Shown: positions 1 through 5,647 of the stretch, in pieces
How the letters are laid out: each line of letters opens with the position of its first letter
Numbering within the stretch: the stretch's first letter is position 1
From: Desulfosporosinus sp.
GTDB lineage: Bacteria > Bacillota > Desulfitobacteriia > Desulfitobacteriales > Desulfitobacteriaceae
Direction of reading: 5' to 3'
Assembly: GCA_003132105.1 (NCBI GenBank)
Contig: PKWS01000404.1
Span: forward strand, 1 to 6,245
DNA: 6,245 bases
Position numbers and translations under genes: made by a program
The notes under the pieces: generated by a model
Told to the model about the DNA's origin: nothing
Databases searched by the model: none
Seen by the model: the letters and a program-made list of their open reading frames with translations, nothing else

Positions 1-311
1 GTCTGCAATAAACCTTTCATTGGCATATCTACTTTTTTATCGGCAACCAATTGGGCAACTATACGGGCAGCTTTGGCATCATCCTTTTCTTCAATGATTT
101 CCCAAGTAGCCGCGTCTTCTCTCAGTTGGGCTAATAAGTTCCGTATTTTTTCCCCATCCCCAACTAGGATGGACTCAAGAATTCCTACATTCCTAGCAGC
201 CACGACAGAGGTCAGTGCATCTAAGTCATGCGCTGCCGCTAACGCTGCTTTTTTGGTAATATTATTAGCTTTAAGCCATGTTAAAATACCACTAAAATCA
301 GTAAACGCCAT
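1..311 (-). CDS. ptb: Phosphate butyryltransferase (phosphate acyltransferase), N-terminal part, cut by window edge
   Basis: Only the first 103 codons are present; the gene runs off the left edge. The family transfers the acyl group of butyryl-CoA or a branched acyl-CoA to phosphate, giving acyl-phosphate and free CoA in the cytoplasm. The visible part matches the start of the Pta/Ptb family: an N-terminal alpha/beta segment with an AAAHDLDAL stretch (about residues 25-33), then ESILVGDGEKI (about 46-56), and an MKGLLQT motif (about 98-104) like the KGL(I/M)QT of Ptb proteins. The ATG at 309-311 is preceded by GGAGGAG (317-323), which overlaps the TAG stop of the kinase gene, so the two genes are 11 nt apart and probably translationally coupled. 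The order kinase then transferase is the reverse of clostridial ptb-buk. A phosphate acetyltransferase is the alternative, but the adjacent butyrate kinase favours Ptb. Confidence 0.85.
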   Translation of the reverse strand, partial: MAFTDFSGILTWLKANNITKKAALAAAHDLDALTSVVAARNVGILESILVGDGEKIRNLLAQLREDAATWEIIEEKDDAKAARIVAQLVADKKVDMPMKGLLQ

Positions 312-322
312 CTTTTCTCCTC

Positions 323-1396
323 CTATACTGATACAGTTTTAAGCGGTTCATTACCTTGCATAACTTCTAGCGCTCCAAGAGCCAATGCATCCATTTCATT
401 CTCACCAGGGTATACGAAAAGCGGTGCAACAAACCCGATTCTTTCTTTCATCCTTGCGGTAATTTTTTTCGAATTGGCAATACCACCTGTAATTACAACG
501 GCGTCGACCTTACCTTCAAGTACAGCCCCCATGGCAGCGATTTCCTTGCAGGTCTGATAGATCATTCCTTCCAAACACAACGCGAAATAACCATCTGTAG
601 CCGCTTTCTCTTCTACCGTCCGCACATCATTTTCATTAAGGTAGGCTGTTAAACCTCCTTCTCCATTAAGCATCTTTTTGATTTCTTTATGGCTATAACG
701 ACCAGAAAAACATAAATTGACCAAAGCACCCACTGGCAGACCACCTGTCCGGTTAGTAGAAAATGGACCATCGCCATCAATGCCATTAGTGGCATCAATC
801 ATTTTACCCTTGCGATGTGCTGCAACTGTAATGCCACCGCCCATATGAGCAATGATGAGATTCAGATCCTCATATTTCTTGCCATTATCACGGGCAAAAC
901 GCTTGCCTGTTGCCCGGTGGTTCAAAGCATGAAATCGGCTCTCACGCGGTAGCTCTGGATGTCCGGACAGGCGTGCTTCTTCTATAAATTCATCCGTTAC
1001 AGGCGGATCAACTACCACTGGAAGAATATTAGTTCCTTCCGTCATCTTGTAAGCAATTTTGCTACCAACATCGCAGGCATGTCTTCCATACAAACCTGAG
1101 GCCTGCTGTTCCAACATGGTTTCGTCAATTTTATACACTCCACCTTCTAGAGGTTTGGTATGCCCACCACGACTGGCAACGGCATCGAGTTCACTTACCT
1201 TGATATCATTGTCTTTGAGGAATTTTTCAATAGCAGCGCGGCGATAGCCATCTTGTTCCATCAAATCACCAAACACCGACAGCTCTTGTACCGAATGATC
1301 CAGTGTTGTTTTTACTTTGCATTCTTCATTTTCATAATAGGCCAGTTTAGTTGAGGTCGATCCGAGATTGATGGTCAGTATTTTGTAGTGCTTCAT
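323..1396 (-). CDS. buk: Butyrate kinase / branched-chain carboxylate kinase
   Basis: 357 residues, the normal length for butyrate kinase of the ASKHA (acetate kinase/sugar kinase/Hsp70) fold. It makes ATP from acyl-phosphate and ADP, releasing butyrate, isobutyrate or isovalerate. Motifs seen in order: phosphate-1 loop INLGSTSTK (9-17); RGGHTKPLEGG (76-86); VVDPPVTDE (128-136), the counterpart of the VDPVVVDE of clostridial Buk; HALNHRA (156-162); HMGGGITVAAH (184-194); GDGPFSTNRTGG (208-219); the adenosine loop ITGGIANSK (302-310); and YPGENEMDALALG (329-341). The ATG at 1394-1396 overlaps the stop of the upstream oxidoreductase beta gene as ATGA. Position between a 2-oxoacid:ferredoxin oxidoreductase and ptb implies it draws ATP from acyl-CoA made by 2-oxoacid oxidation. 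Whether the substrate is straight or branched is not visible. Acetate kinase is unlikely on length (about 400 residues) and motifs. Confidence 0.92.
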   Translation of the reverse strand: MKHYKILTINLGSTSTKLAYYENEECKVKTTLDHSVQELSVFGDLMEQDGYRRAAIEKFLKDNDIKVSELDAVASRGGHTKPLEGGVYKIDETMLEQQASGLYGRHACDVGSKIAYKMTEGTNILPVVVDPPVTDEFIEEARLSGHPELPRESRFHALNHRATGKRFARDNGKKYEDLNLIIAHMGGGITVAAHRKGKMIDATNGIDGDGPFSTNRTGGLPVGALVNLCFSGRYSHKEIKKMLNGEGGLTAYLNENDVRTVEEKAATDGYFALCLEGMIYQTCKEIAAMGAVLEGKVDAVVITGGIANSKKITARMKERIGFVAPLFVYPGENEMDALALGALEVMQGNEPLKTVSV

Positions 1397-2271
1397 AGCA
1401 TTTTTTTCATCAAATGAGCATGTTCTTTTTCCACTGCAGCTTGCAATTCTTCCGTTCGTTGCGCATTCATACCAGCGAATCGTTTCTGCAATTTCAAATA
1501 ATCAGCCACCGGTTTCGGTTTGGCAACTGGTACGGTTAATTTGTACTCTTCGCCGTTAATGATTTCATATAGTGGCCAGCACAGACTTTGCACCGCCAGC
1601 TTGGCAACTTCAATCGATTGCGCCGGTTTATTGCCCCAACCAGTTGGGCAAGGGATATGCACATGCAGGTAGGCAGGTCCTACTGCAGTTGCGGCTTTGG
1701 CCTTCTCAACCTTTTTCCGGAAATCATCAACATACCCCACCGATGCAGTGGCAACATAAGGAATCTTATGGGCGGCTACAATACCGACCATGTCTTTACG
1801 ATAGACCGGCTTCCCACCGGGAGTGGTAGTTGTCCAGGCACTTAATGGTGTTGAACCGCTACTCTGAATCCCGGTATTCATATATGCTTCGTTGTCATAG
1901 CAGATATACAGTATTTTGTCGCCACGCTCAAGAGCACCGGACAACGATTGTAGGCCAATATCAACGGTTGCCCCGTCTCCGGCTAGTCCAAGAACTTGAA
2001 TATCACCGCGTCCTTGCATTTCAAAGCCTGCTTTTATACCTGCGGCATAGGCGGCTGTATTCTCAAGATTCCCCTGAAATCCTGGAATCTTTGTAACTGT
2101 CTCGTTACCAAAACCTGATAATAATGCAGCACAGCCTGGTGGAATAACCATTACTGTATTGGGTCCTAGTACATCTAAGATAATCCGTGCAGCCAATTCC
2201 AGACCGCAACCAGCGCAAAAGCTCACGCCATTTGCTATCAAACCTTTAGCTTCTGATTTCATTGTTAACAT
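1393..2271 (-). CDS. porB: 2-oxoacid:ferredoxin oxidoreductase, beta subunit (TPP-binding)
   Basis: 292 residues. This subunit binds thiamine diphosphate and the [4Fe-4S] cluster next to it. Cys19 and Cys22 (FCAGCG), Cys47 (PPGCAA) and Cys208 (PCPTGW) match the four-cysteine pattern of pyruvate:ferredoxin oxidoreductases, including the 25-residue step between the second and third. The TPP motif begins at AGDGATVDIG (about 97-106) and reaches the YDNEAYMNTG region (about 125-134). Two more in-frame starts were considered. The ATG at 2269-2271 is preferred because it overlaps the alpha stop as TAATG and has GGGAGGTG eight bases upstream. A start at 2322 would add 17 residues with no family likeness and sit deep inside the alpha gene; the ATG at 2262 is three codons further in. 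It works with the alpha, gamma and delta subunits encoded immediately upstream. Pyruvate, 2-oxoisovalerate or another 2-oxoacid cannot be told apart from sequence; the buk-ptb context favours branched-chain acids. Confidence 0.9.
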   Translation of the reverse strand: MLTMKSEAKGLIANGVSFCAGCGLELAARIILDVLGPNTVMVIPPGCAALLSGFGNETVTKIPGFQGNLENTAAYAAGIKAGFEMQGRGDIQVLGLAGDGATVDIGLQSLSGALERGDKILYICYDNEAYMNTGIQSSGSTPLSAWTTTTPGGKPVYRKDMVGIVAAHKIPYVATASVGYVDDFRKKVEKAKAATAVGPAYLHVHIPCPTGWGNKPAQSIEVAKLAVQSLCWPLYEIINGEEYKLTVPVAKPKPVADYLKLQKRFAGMNAQRTEELQAAVEKEHAHLMKKML

Positions 2272-3458
2272 TACGACTGCACCTCCCGGAGTGTAAGAGC
2301 ATTCTCTTTTAAATCTATCCATTCTACTGTCTCGGTGAGTTCGTTATTTAATAATTGAGTGAACGCTTTTTCAAAAGTGGCTGGAGAAATATCCCGACCA
2401 GCGAGACCACCAATAAAGCCTTGTACTGGTTTACCACTAAGGGCCGCCCGCACTTCAGTAGCTACAGGTCCTACTTGAGCGCCCAAACCAGCGCTACGAT
2501 CCATTACACCAATAGTAGCTACATTGGCCAACGCTTTTTTAATTTGTTCGACGGGGAAGGGACGGAAGGATGTAATTTTTAATATGCCAACTTTCTTGCC
2601 CTGCTCGCGCAGTAAATCAACGGTATATTTACCGGTTCCTGACATGGAACCTAAGGTCACCATAACGGCTTCAGCATCCTCACATTGATAAGCTTCGATC
2701 AGGGAATATTCACGTCCGAATACTTTTTTGAAATCAGCCATAACCTCTGCCAATACTTCTGGAGCCTTGTCAAAGGCCACGGCCTGTTGATACCTCATTT
2801 CAGTAAACTCGCTGGTAGGAGTAAGGTCATTGATAAACATAGGATTATTGGGATCCAATTGGAAATTATGGCATACGTACGGTGGCAGGAAAGAATCAAC
2901 TGTATCTTGATCAGGTAGAGATATCGCATCACTCATATGGGAGAGGAAGAAACCATCCAAACATACCATGGTCGGCAATTGGATACGAGCGTCTTCCGCA
3001 GTTCGGTAGGCAATAAGAATAAAATCCAAAACTTCTTGAGCGGTTTCTGCATAAAGTTGCATCCAGCCGCCATCCCTTTCCGCCATTGAATCCTGATGAT
3101 CGCACCATAAACTCCAAGGACTAACCAAAGAGCGGTTCACTACAGGCATAACGATAGGTATACGACAACCAGCGGCTACTCCTAATACTTCATGCATAAG
3201 GGCTAGACCAACGGAAGAAGTGGCTGTACCCGCCCGTACCCCTGTAAGCTGGGCGCCTATGGCGCATGACATGGCTGAATGTTCTGATTCTACCCTGATA
3301 TATTTGGCATCTAGTTTGCCTTCAACAACATAATCTGCCAATTTTTCCGAAATTGGACTTTGCGGTGTAATTGGATAAGCCGAAACCACTTTTATTCTGG
3401 CCAGTTTCAAACCTAGGGAAGCGGCGCCGTTACCGTCCGTTAATATTCTGGTACTCAT
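2271..3458 (-). CDS. porA: 2-oxoacid:ferredoxin oxidoreductase, alpha subunit
   Basis: 395 residues, typical of PorA-type alpha subunits. The protein carries the pyrimidine-binding domain of the TPP site and a transketolase C-terminal-like domain. Seen in order: SAYPITPQSPISE (26-38), the signature that reaches TPP; VESEHSAM (56-63); AGTATSSVGLALMHE (76-90); MPVVNRSLVSPWSLWCDHQD (104-123), resembling the NRALSAPWNIWNDHSD block of pyruvate oxidoreductases; RDGGWMQLYAE (128-138); CLDGFFLSH (166-174); then the second domain with VTLGSMSGT (267-275), FRPFP (298-302), DRSAGLG (320-326) and GGLAGRD (350-356). The ATG at 3456-3458 overlaps the delta stop as ATGA, with GGAAGGGAG upstream. A longer in-frame reading to 3548 is not preferred because it would overlap the ferredoxin gene. 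The likeness is closer to pyruvate than to 2-oxoglutarate enzymes, but the operon suggests acyl-CoA substrates longer than acetyl-CoA. Confidence 0.9.
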   Translation of the reverse strand: MSTRILTDGNGAASLGLKLARIKVVSAYPITPQSPISEKLADYVVEGKLDAKYIRVESEHSAMSCAIGAQLTGVRAGTATSSVGLALMHEVLGVAAGCRIPIVMPVVNRSLVSPWSLWCDHQDSMAERDGGWMQLYAETAQEVLDFILIAYRTAEDARIQLPTMVCLDGFFLSHMSDAISLPDQDTVDSFLPPYVCHNFQLDPNNPMFINDLTPTSEFTEMRYQQAVAFDKAPEVLAEVMADFKKVFGREYSLIEAYQCEDAEAVMVTLGSMSGTGKYTVDLLREQGKKVGILKITSFRPFPVEQIKKALANVATIGVMDRSAGLGAQVGPVATEVRAALSGKPVQGFIGGLAGRDISPATFEKAFTQLLNNELTETVEWIDLKENALTLREVQS

Positions 3459-3775
3459 AAATTGCAAGCACTCCCTTCCTGTATCATATTGATACATTTT
3501 TTCGGACAGACATTGGCACAAATACCGCAGCCTTTGCAGTAATCCCAATCAAAGTGAACGCCCCGATTCTCTCCTTCTTTTTCCATGGTGATCACATCAG
3601 TTGGGCAATGCTTCCGGCAGGTGCCACAGAAAATACAATTTTCGATAACAACATCCGGGCGCTCTATCCGCCAAATACCAGTCTTAGTAGCCACAAACTC
3701 CGTAGCTACTGGCCCTACATAATACTTCTTAGTATTTTTGCAATCTGTCGCAGGCTTTTTTTGCTGCATCTGCAT
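3455..3775 (-). CDS. porD: 2-oxoacid:ferredoxin oxidoreductase, delta subunit (2x[4Fe-4S] ferredoxin)
   Basis: 106 residues from the preferred start. The subunit passes electrons from the beta-subunit cluster to external ferredoxin. Two classical cluster motifs are complete: Cys47-x2-Cys50-x2-Cys53-x3-Cys57-Pro and Cys80-x2-Cys83-x2-Cys86-x3-Cys90-Pro. A family-typical TGIWRIERPDV stretch (32-42) precedes them. No ATG occurs in this frame between the gamma stop (3729) and the cluster motifs, so translation must start inside the gamma gene. The ATG at 3773-3775 has GGTGA close upstream; the ATG at 3769 is nearly as good and 3814 is less likely. The gamma-delta overlap is therefore about 41-47 nt, unusually long for this operon. 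The C-terminal codons overlap the alpha start as ATGA. Extra cysteines at 12, 94 and 104 lie outside the cluster motifs. Function is secure; the exact start is not. Confidence 0.87.
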   Translation of the reverse strand: MQMQQKKPATDCKNTKKYYVGPVATEFVATKTGIWRIERPDVVIENCIFCGTCRKHCPTDVITMEKEGENRGVHFDWDYCKGCGICANVCPKKCINMIQEGSACNL

Positions 3776-4268
3776 TGAGTTCACCAGCCTTTCCAAAGAT
3801 TTTACGCAATGCATTCATTACTGCTTCAATTCCAACCAGTCCTGCGCCAGCCATGGCACCCAACATCGCCGAGTTAGGTATATCCCGTCCGATGGTATCA
3901 ATGGCGATTTGCTTAGCATCAACGTAGTGAACTTCATGTTTGGCAAAGGGGTATTCTGGCAGTATACAAACACTATTAATAATAAAAATAGTATTTGGCT
4001 TCGTTCCCACCATAACATCGACACCCTTATCAATAACTGCCAAATCGAAAATAACAACATATTCTGGTTCATACACAAAGGACTTCACTTTGATAGGATC
4101 ATCACTGACCATGAGGTCTGCATATACTGGCGCACCACGCCTTTCGTGTCCGTAGGCCGGAATGGCTTGGGCATATTTTCCTTCTCCAATGGCTGCCGCT
4201 TCGGCAAATACCTTGGCTGCTGTAACAACCCCTTGTCCGCCGAGGCCAAAAAGTTTGATTTGTTTCAA
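3729..4268 (-). CDS. porG: 2-oxoacid:ferredoxin oxidoreductase, gamma subunit (TTG start)
   Basis: 179 residues, normal for the gamma subunit/domain of 2-oxoacid:acceptor oxidoreductases. Visible landmarks: FGLGGQGVV near the N-terminus (7-15), the YGHERRGAPV block (39-48), the YEPEYVVIFD strand (66-75), and RDIPNSAMLGAMAGAG (128-143) matching the N-(T/S)-A-MLGA region of the family. The start is a TTG (4266-4268) preceded by a G-rich ribosome binding site AAGGGGGG (4276-4283); no in-frame ATG lies near, and starting later would remove the GLGGQG motif. It is the first gene of the operon, so the TTG start may set the level of this enzyme. The order gamma-delta-alpha-beta is a known arrangement for PorGDAB-type enzymes. 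The 3' end overlaps the delta gene by about 47 nt. Confidence 0.89.
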   Translation of the reverse strand: MKQIKLFGLGGQGVVTAAKVFAEAAAIGEGKYAQAIPAYGHERRGAPVYADLMVSDDPIKVKSFVYEPEYVVIFDLAVIDKGVDVMVGTKPNTIFIINSVCILPEYPFAKHEVHYVDAKQIAIDTIGRDIPNSAMLGAMAGAGLVGIEAVMNALRKIFGKAGELNADAAKKACDRLQKY

Positions 4269-4364
4269 AATACTTCCCCCCTTAATATTTCATAAATGCT
4301 TGTACATCTATTTATCAAGCATTTAATGATCGAAAATATTGTTCTACCTCTGTTTATTTGTTTT

Positions 4365-4391
4365 GTTATAAATATGCACCGATATTGTCAT
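4365..4391 (-). promoter_or_regulatory. Candidate sigma-A promoter for the oxidoreductase-buk-ptb operon
   Basis: On the minus strand ATGACA (4386-4391) and TATAAC (4365-4370) each match five of six consensus bases, but the spacer is only 15 nt, shorter than usual. Transcription would begin near 4358, giving a leader of about 90 nt before the TTG start. No better placed pair was found between the repeats and the gene. This is a weak call. Confidence 0.25.
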
Positions 4392-4407
4392 CACCCTCTT
4401 TCACGGT

Positions 4408-4475
4408 TTGTTTTCTTTTATGTGGAATACCATTCTTCTGTATGGTTATTGAGAATCTCTAATTAGTGAAATTCC
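4408..4475. repeat. Direct repeat copy A (upstream module)
   Basis: Bases 4408-4449 match 4577-4618 at 36 of 42 positions without a gap, starting with a shared TTGTTTTCTTTTATG, then GGAAT and ending TATGGTTAT. Similarity probably continues with small gaps to a shared CTCTAA...AATTCC end at 4475. It contains GAATACCATTC (4425-4435, a GAAT-N3-ATTC dyad) and, just after, the imperfect palindrome TCTCTAATTAGTGA (4456-4469). Likely cis-regulatory; role unknown. Confidence 0.7.
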
Positions 4476-4507
4476 GCTACTAACAAAATTATTTTTCCCT
4501 AGCCCCA

Positions 4508-4529
4508 TTGGTTATTGATCTTTAACCAA
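4508..4529. promoter_or_regulatory. 22-bp dyad, candidate operator
   Basis: TTGGTTA (4508-4514) and TAACCAA (4523-4529) are perfect 7-bp inverted arms around an 8-base spacer with GATC exactly at its centre, so 18 of 22 positions are symmetric. It lies between the two direct repeat copies. It has no T-run and only two G:C pairs per arm, so it looks more like a protein-binding dyad than a terminator. The neighbouring IclR-type regulator is the obvious candidate ligand, by position only. Confidence 0.5.
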
Positions 4530-4576
4530 CCCAAGATACGTCCTGTATGATGTTCCAACTATGCTTGCCTGTCCCC

Positions 4577-4642
4577 TTGTTTTCTTTTATGCGGAATGCA
4601 TTTCTTGTATATGGTTATATTCGACACTTCCTCTAAAATTCC
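4577..4642. repeat. Direct repeat copy B (upstream module)
   Basis: Second copy of the module at 4408-4475, offset by 169 bases. The first 42 bases are 36/42 identical; the copy then continues less well to CTCTAAAATTCC (4631-4642). It carries AATGCATT (4595-4602), a perfect 8-base palindrome, where copy A has GAAT-N3-ATTC, so the symmetry at this point is retained in a different form in both copies. Confidence 0.7.
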
Positions 4643-4731
4643 TTTAAAATTAAGATTCCAGAAATATTTTTCAAAAAAAGCAATAACGAACCGGGATAAA
4701 AAGAACCCTGAGCTAGTTCTCCATCTGCTGA

Positions 4732-4775
4732 AATTATAACAACCTGCAGCTTTTTAGCCGCAGGTTGTTATAATT
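4732..4775 (-). terminator. Long hairpin, probable terminator of the regulator gene
   Basis: A perfect 16-bp inverted repeat, left arm 4732-4747 and right arm 4760-4775, with two further inner G:C pairs after one mismatch and a six-base loop (4751-4756). The arms have a GC-rich inner part (CAACCTGC/GCAGGTTG) and AT-rich outer part ending TTATAATT on either strand, so it could stop transcription from both sides. It lies 37 bp after the iclR stop and before the operon's regulatory region. There is no classical long U-run, so the terminator call is likely rather than certain. Confidence 0.62.
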
Positions 4776-4812
4776 CCACCACAAATAGTTCATTTTAAAA
4801 GACAAGACTGGT

Positions 4813-5592
4813 TTACTTCCAGTTATAGTCTGATGACAAACCACATGCCCGAGATGCTTTTTCCGCAGTCTCTTTAATCTCACCAACTAACTCTTCCCTA
4901 CGGGAATTCATCCTACTAGCTGCTCCGGATATGCTCATCGCAGCGATAACTTTTCCAGTGAAATCATGTACTGGTGCTGCAAAACACACAAGTCCCTCAT
5001 CTCTTTCCTGTTGGTCTTCACTATACCCTTGTTCCCTAACTTTCTGCAAATAATTTCTTAGCTCCTGGGGATCCGTAATAGTAGTTAACGTATACTGTTT
5101 CAGTTTAGCGCTACTGAAATAATTCTCAATCGCCTTTTCTGACAGAAAGGCCAAAATTAGTTTACCTGTTGCAGTAGCATGCGCCGGCATTCGCGCTCCA
5201 ACCACCGCAGACATAGTTGTTGGGCTTTTGCCATAAACCTTGTCAATAAATATGACATCTTCCCCTTGTCCATAAAGAACTAATTGGGCAGTCTCTCCAG
5301 TTGTCCTACTGACCTGTTCAAGATACGGTCGGCATTCCGTAATAATATTTAGATTTCCTAAAATACGCGCCCCAATATTGGCGATTTTGATTCCTAACTT
5401 ATATTTTCCCGTGATTTGGTTCTGTTCAACAAAATTGCGATTTTCTAAAGTCGTCAACAAACGATGGACTGTACTTGCACCTAACCCTAATGTGCGGCCA
5501 ATTTCCGACACACCAAGTTCTCCAATATTCTCCGAAAACAGTTCCATTACCTTTAACGCATTGTCGACTGACTGCAAGTATTTCTCCTGCAT
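4813..5592 (-). CDS. IclR-family transcriptional regulator
   Basis: 259 residues from the preferred start, normal for the family. The N-terminal winged helix-turn-helix spans about residues 4-66 (SVDNALKVMELF at 8-19; GVSEIGRTLGLGASTVHRLL at 27-46 forms the HTH, with the recognition helix near 38-50). The C-terminal ligand-binding domain follows from about residue 85, with ARMPAHATATGKLILA (133-148) and the family signature around DEGLVCFAAPVHDFTGKV (198-215) ending AAMSISGAASRM. The ATG at 5592 is preferred over the one at 5604 because GGAGGG (5597-5602) sits four bases upstream of it, whereas 5604 has no ribosome binding site. IclR proteins sense small acids and act as repressors or activators; the adjacent, co-oriented oxidoreductase operon is its likely target, and a carboxylic or 2-oxoacid ligand would fit. 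Both are inferences. It is separated from the operon by a hairpin, so it is probably transcribed alone. Confidence 0.92.
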   Translation of the reverse strand: MQEKYLQSVDNALKVMELFSENIGELGVSEIGRTLGLGASTVHRLLTTLENRNFVEQNQITGKYKLGIKIANIGARILGNLNIITECRPYLEQVSRTTGETAQLVLYGQGEDVIFIDKVYGKSPTTMSAVVGARMPAHATATGKLILAFLSEKAIENYFSSAKLKQYTLTTITDPQELRNYLQKVREQGYSEDQQERDEGLVCFAAPVHDFTGKVIAAMSISGAASRMNSRREELVGEIKETAEKASRACGLSSDYNWK

Positions 5593-5647
5593 AATACCCT
5601 CCATTATATAACTAAATTAGACTACACCAATTGCTCTTATCAGCTTT

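Larger units (their letters stand above)
4269..4812. other. Long AT-rich intergenic region before the oxidoreductase operon
   Basis: 544 bases without a supportable gene on either strand. It separates the IclR-type regulator from the oxidoreductase operon, both transcribed on the minus strand. From right to left it contains the probable iclR terminator hairpin (4732-4775), repeat copy B (4577-4642), a dyad (4508-4529), repeat copy A (4408-4475), a weak promoter candidate (4365-4391) and the ribosome binding site of the gamma gene. No tRNA-like or known riboswitch-like structure was recognised. The size and repeat content suggest that the operon promoter and its operators lie here. Confidence 0.7.

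Noticed and set aside
73..342. An 89-codon plus-strand open frame at the left edge.
   Set aside because: It is antisense to the start of the phosphate butyryltransferase gene, which has a strong ribosome binding site and family motifs.
2271..2322. N-terminal extension of the beta subunit to a start at 2322.
   Set aside because: No ribosome binding site advantage, no family likeness, and it would overlap the alpha gene by 52 bases; the TAATG junction start is clearly better.
3738..4295. A 185-codon open frame on the plus strand, antisense to the gamma and delta genes.
   Set aside because: Its translation is rich in Cys, Asn, His and Ile with no recognisable domain, while the opposite strand encodes a full gamma subunit with its motifs. 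It is a shadow of that gene.
4281..4318. Promoter-like TTGATA-N18-TATGAA on the minus strand just before the gamma gene.
   Set aside because: The transcription start would fall within the AAGGGGGG ribosome binding site, leaving almost no leader, so it is unlikely to be the working promoter.
4285..4350. Protein-like stretch EVEQYFRSLNA, two stops, IDVQAFMKY on the minus strand just before the gamma gene.
   Set aside because: About 20 residues with two in-frame stops and no recognised family; cannot be separated from chance.
4341..4394. A 15-codon minus-strand frame (start ATG at 4389-4391) after AGAGGGTG, a possible leader peptide.
   Set aside because: It has no run of regulatory codons and no attenuator hairpin follows it, so there is no positive support beyond a ribosome-binding-like sequence.
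4702..4720. AGAAC/GTTCT inverted repeat with a nine-base loop.
   Set aside because: Only five pairs and no T-run; the much stronger hairpin at 4732-4775 next to it explains termination.
5603..5608. Perfect TATAAT on the minus strand overlapping the first ATG of the regulator frame.
   Set aside because: A start site from it would lie within the ribosome binding site of the preferred ATG at 5592, and the TTGGTG -35 is poor. Probably chance in an AT-rich stretch.
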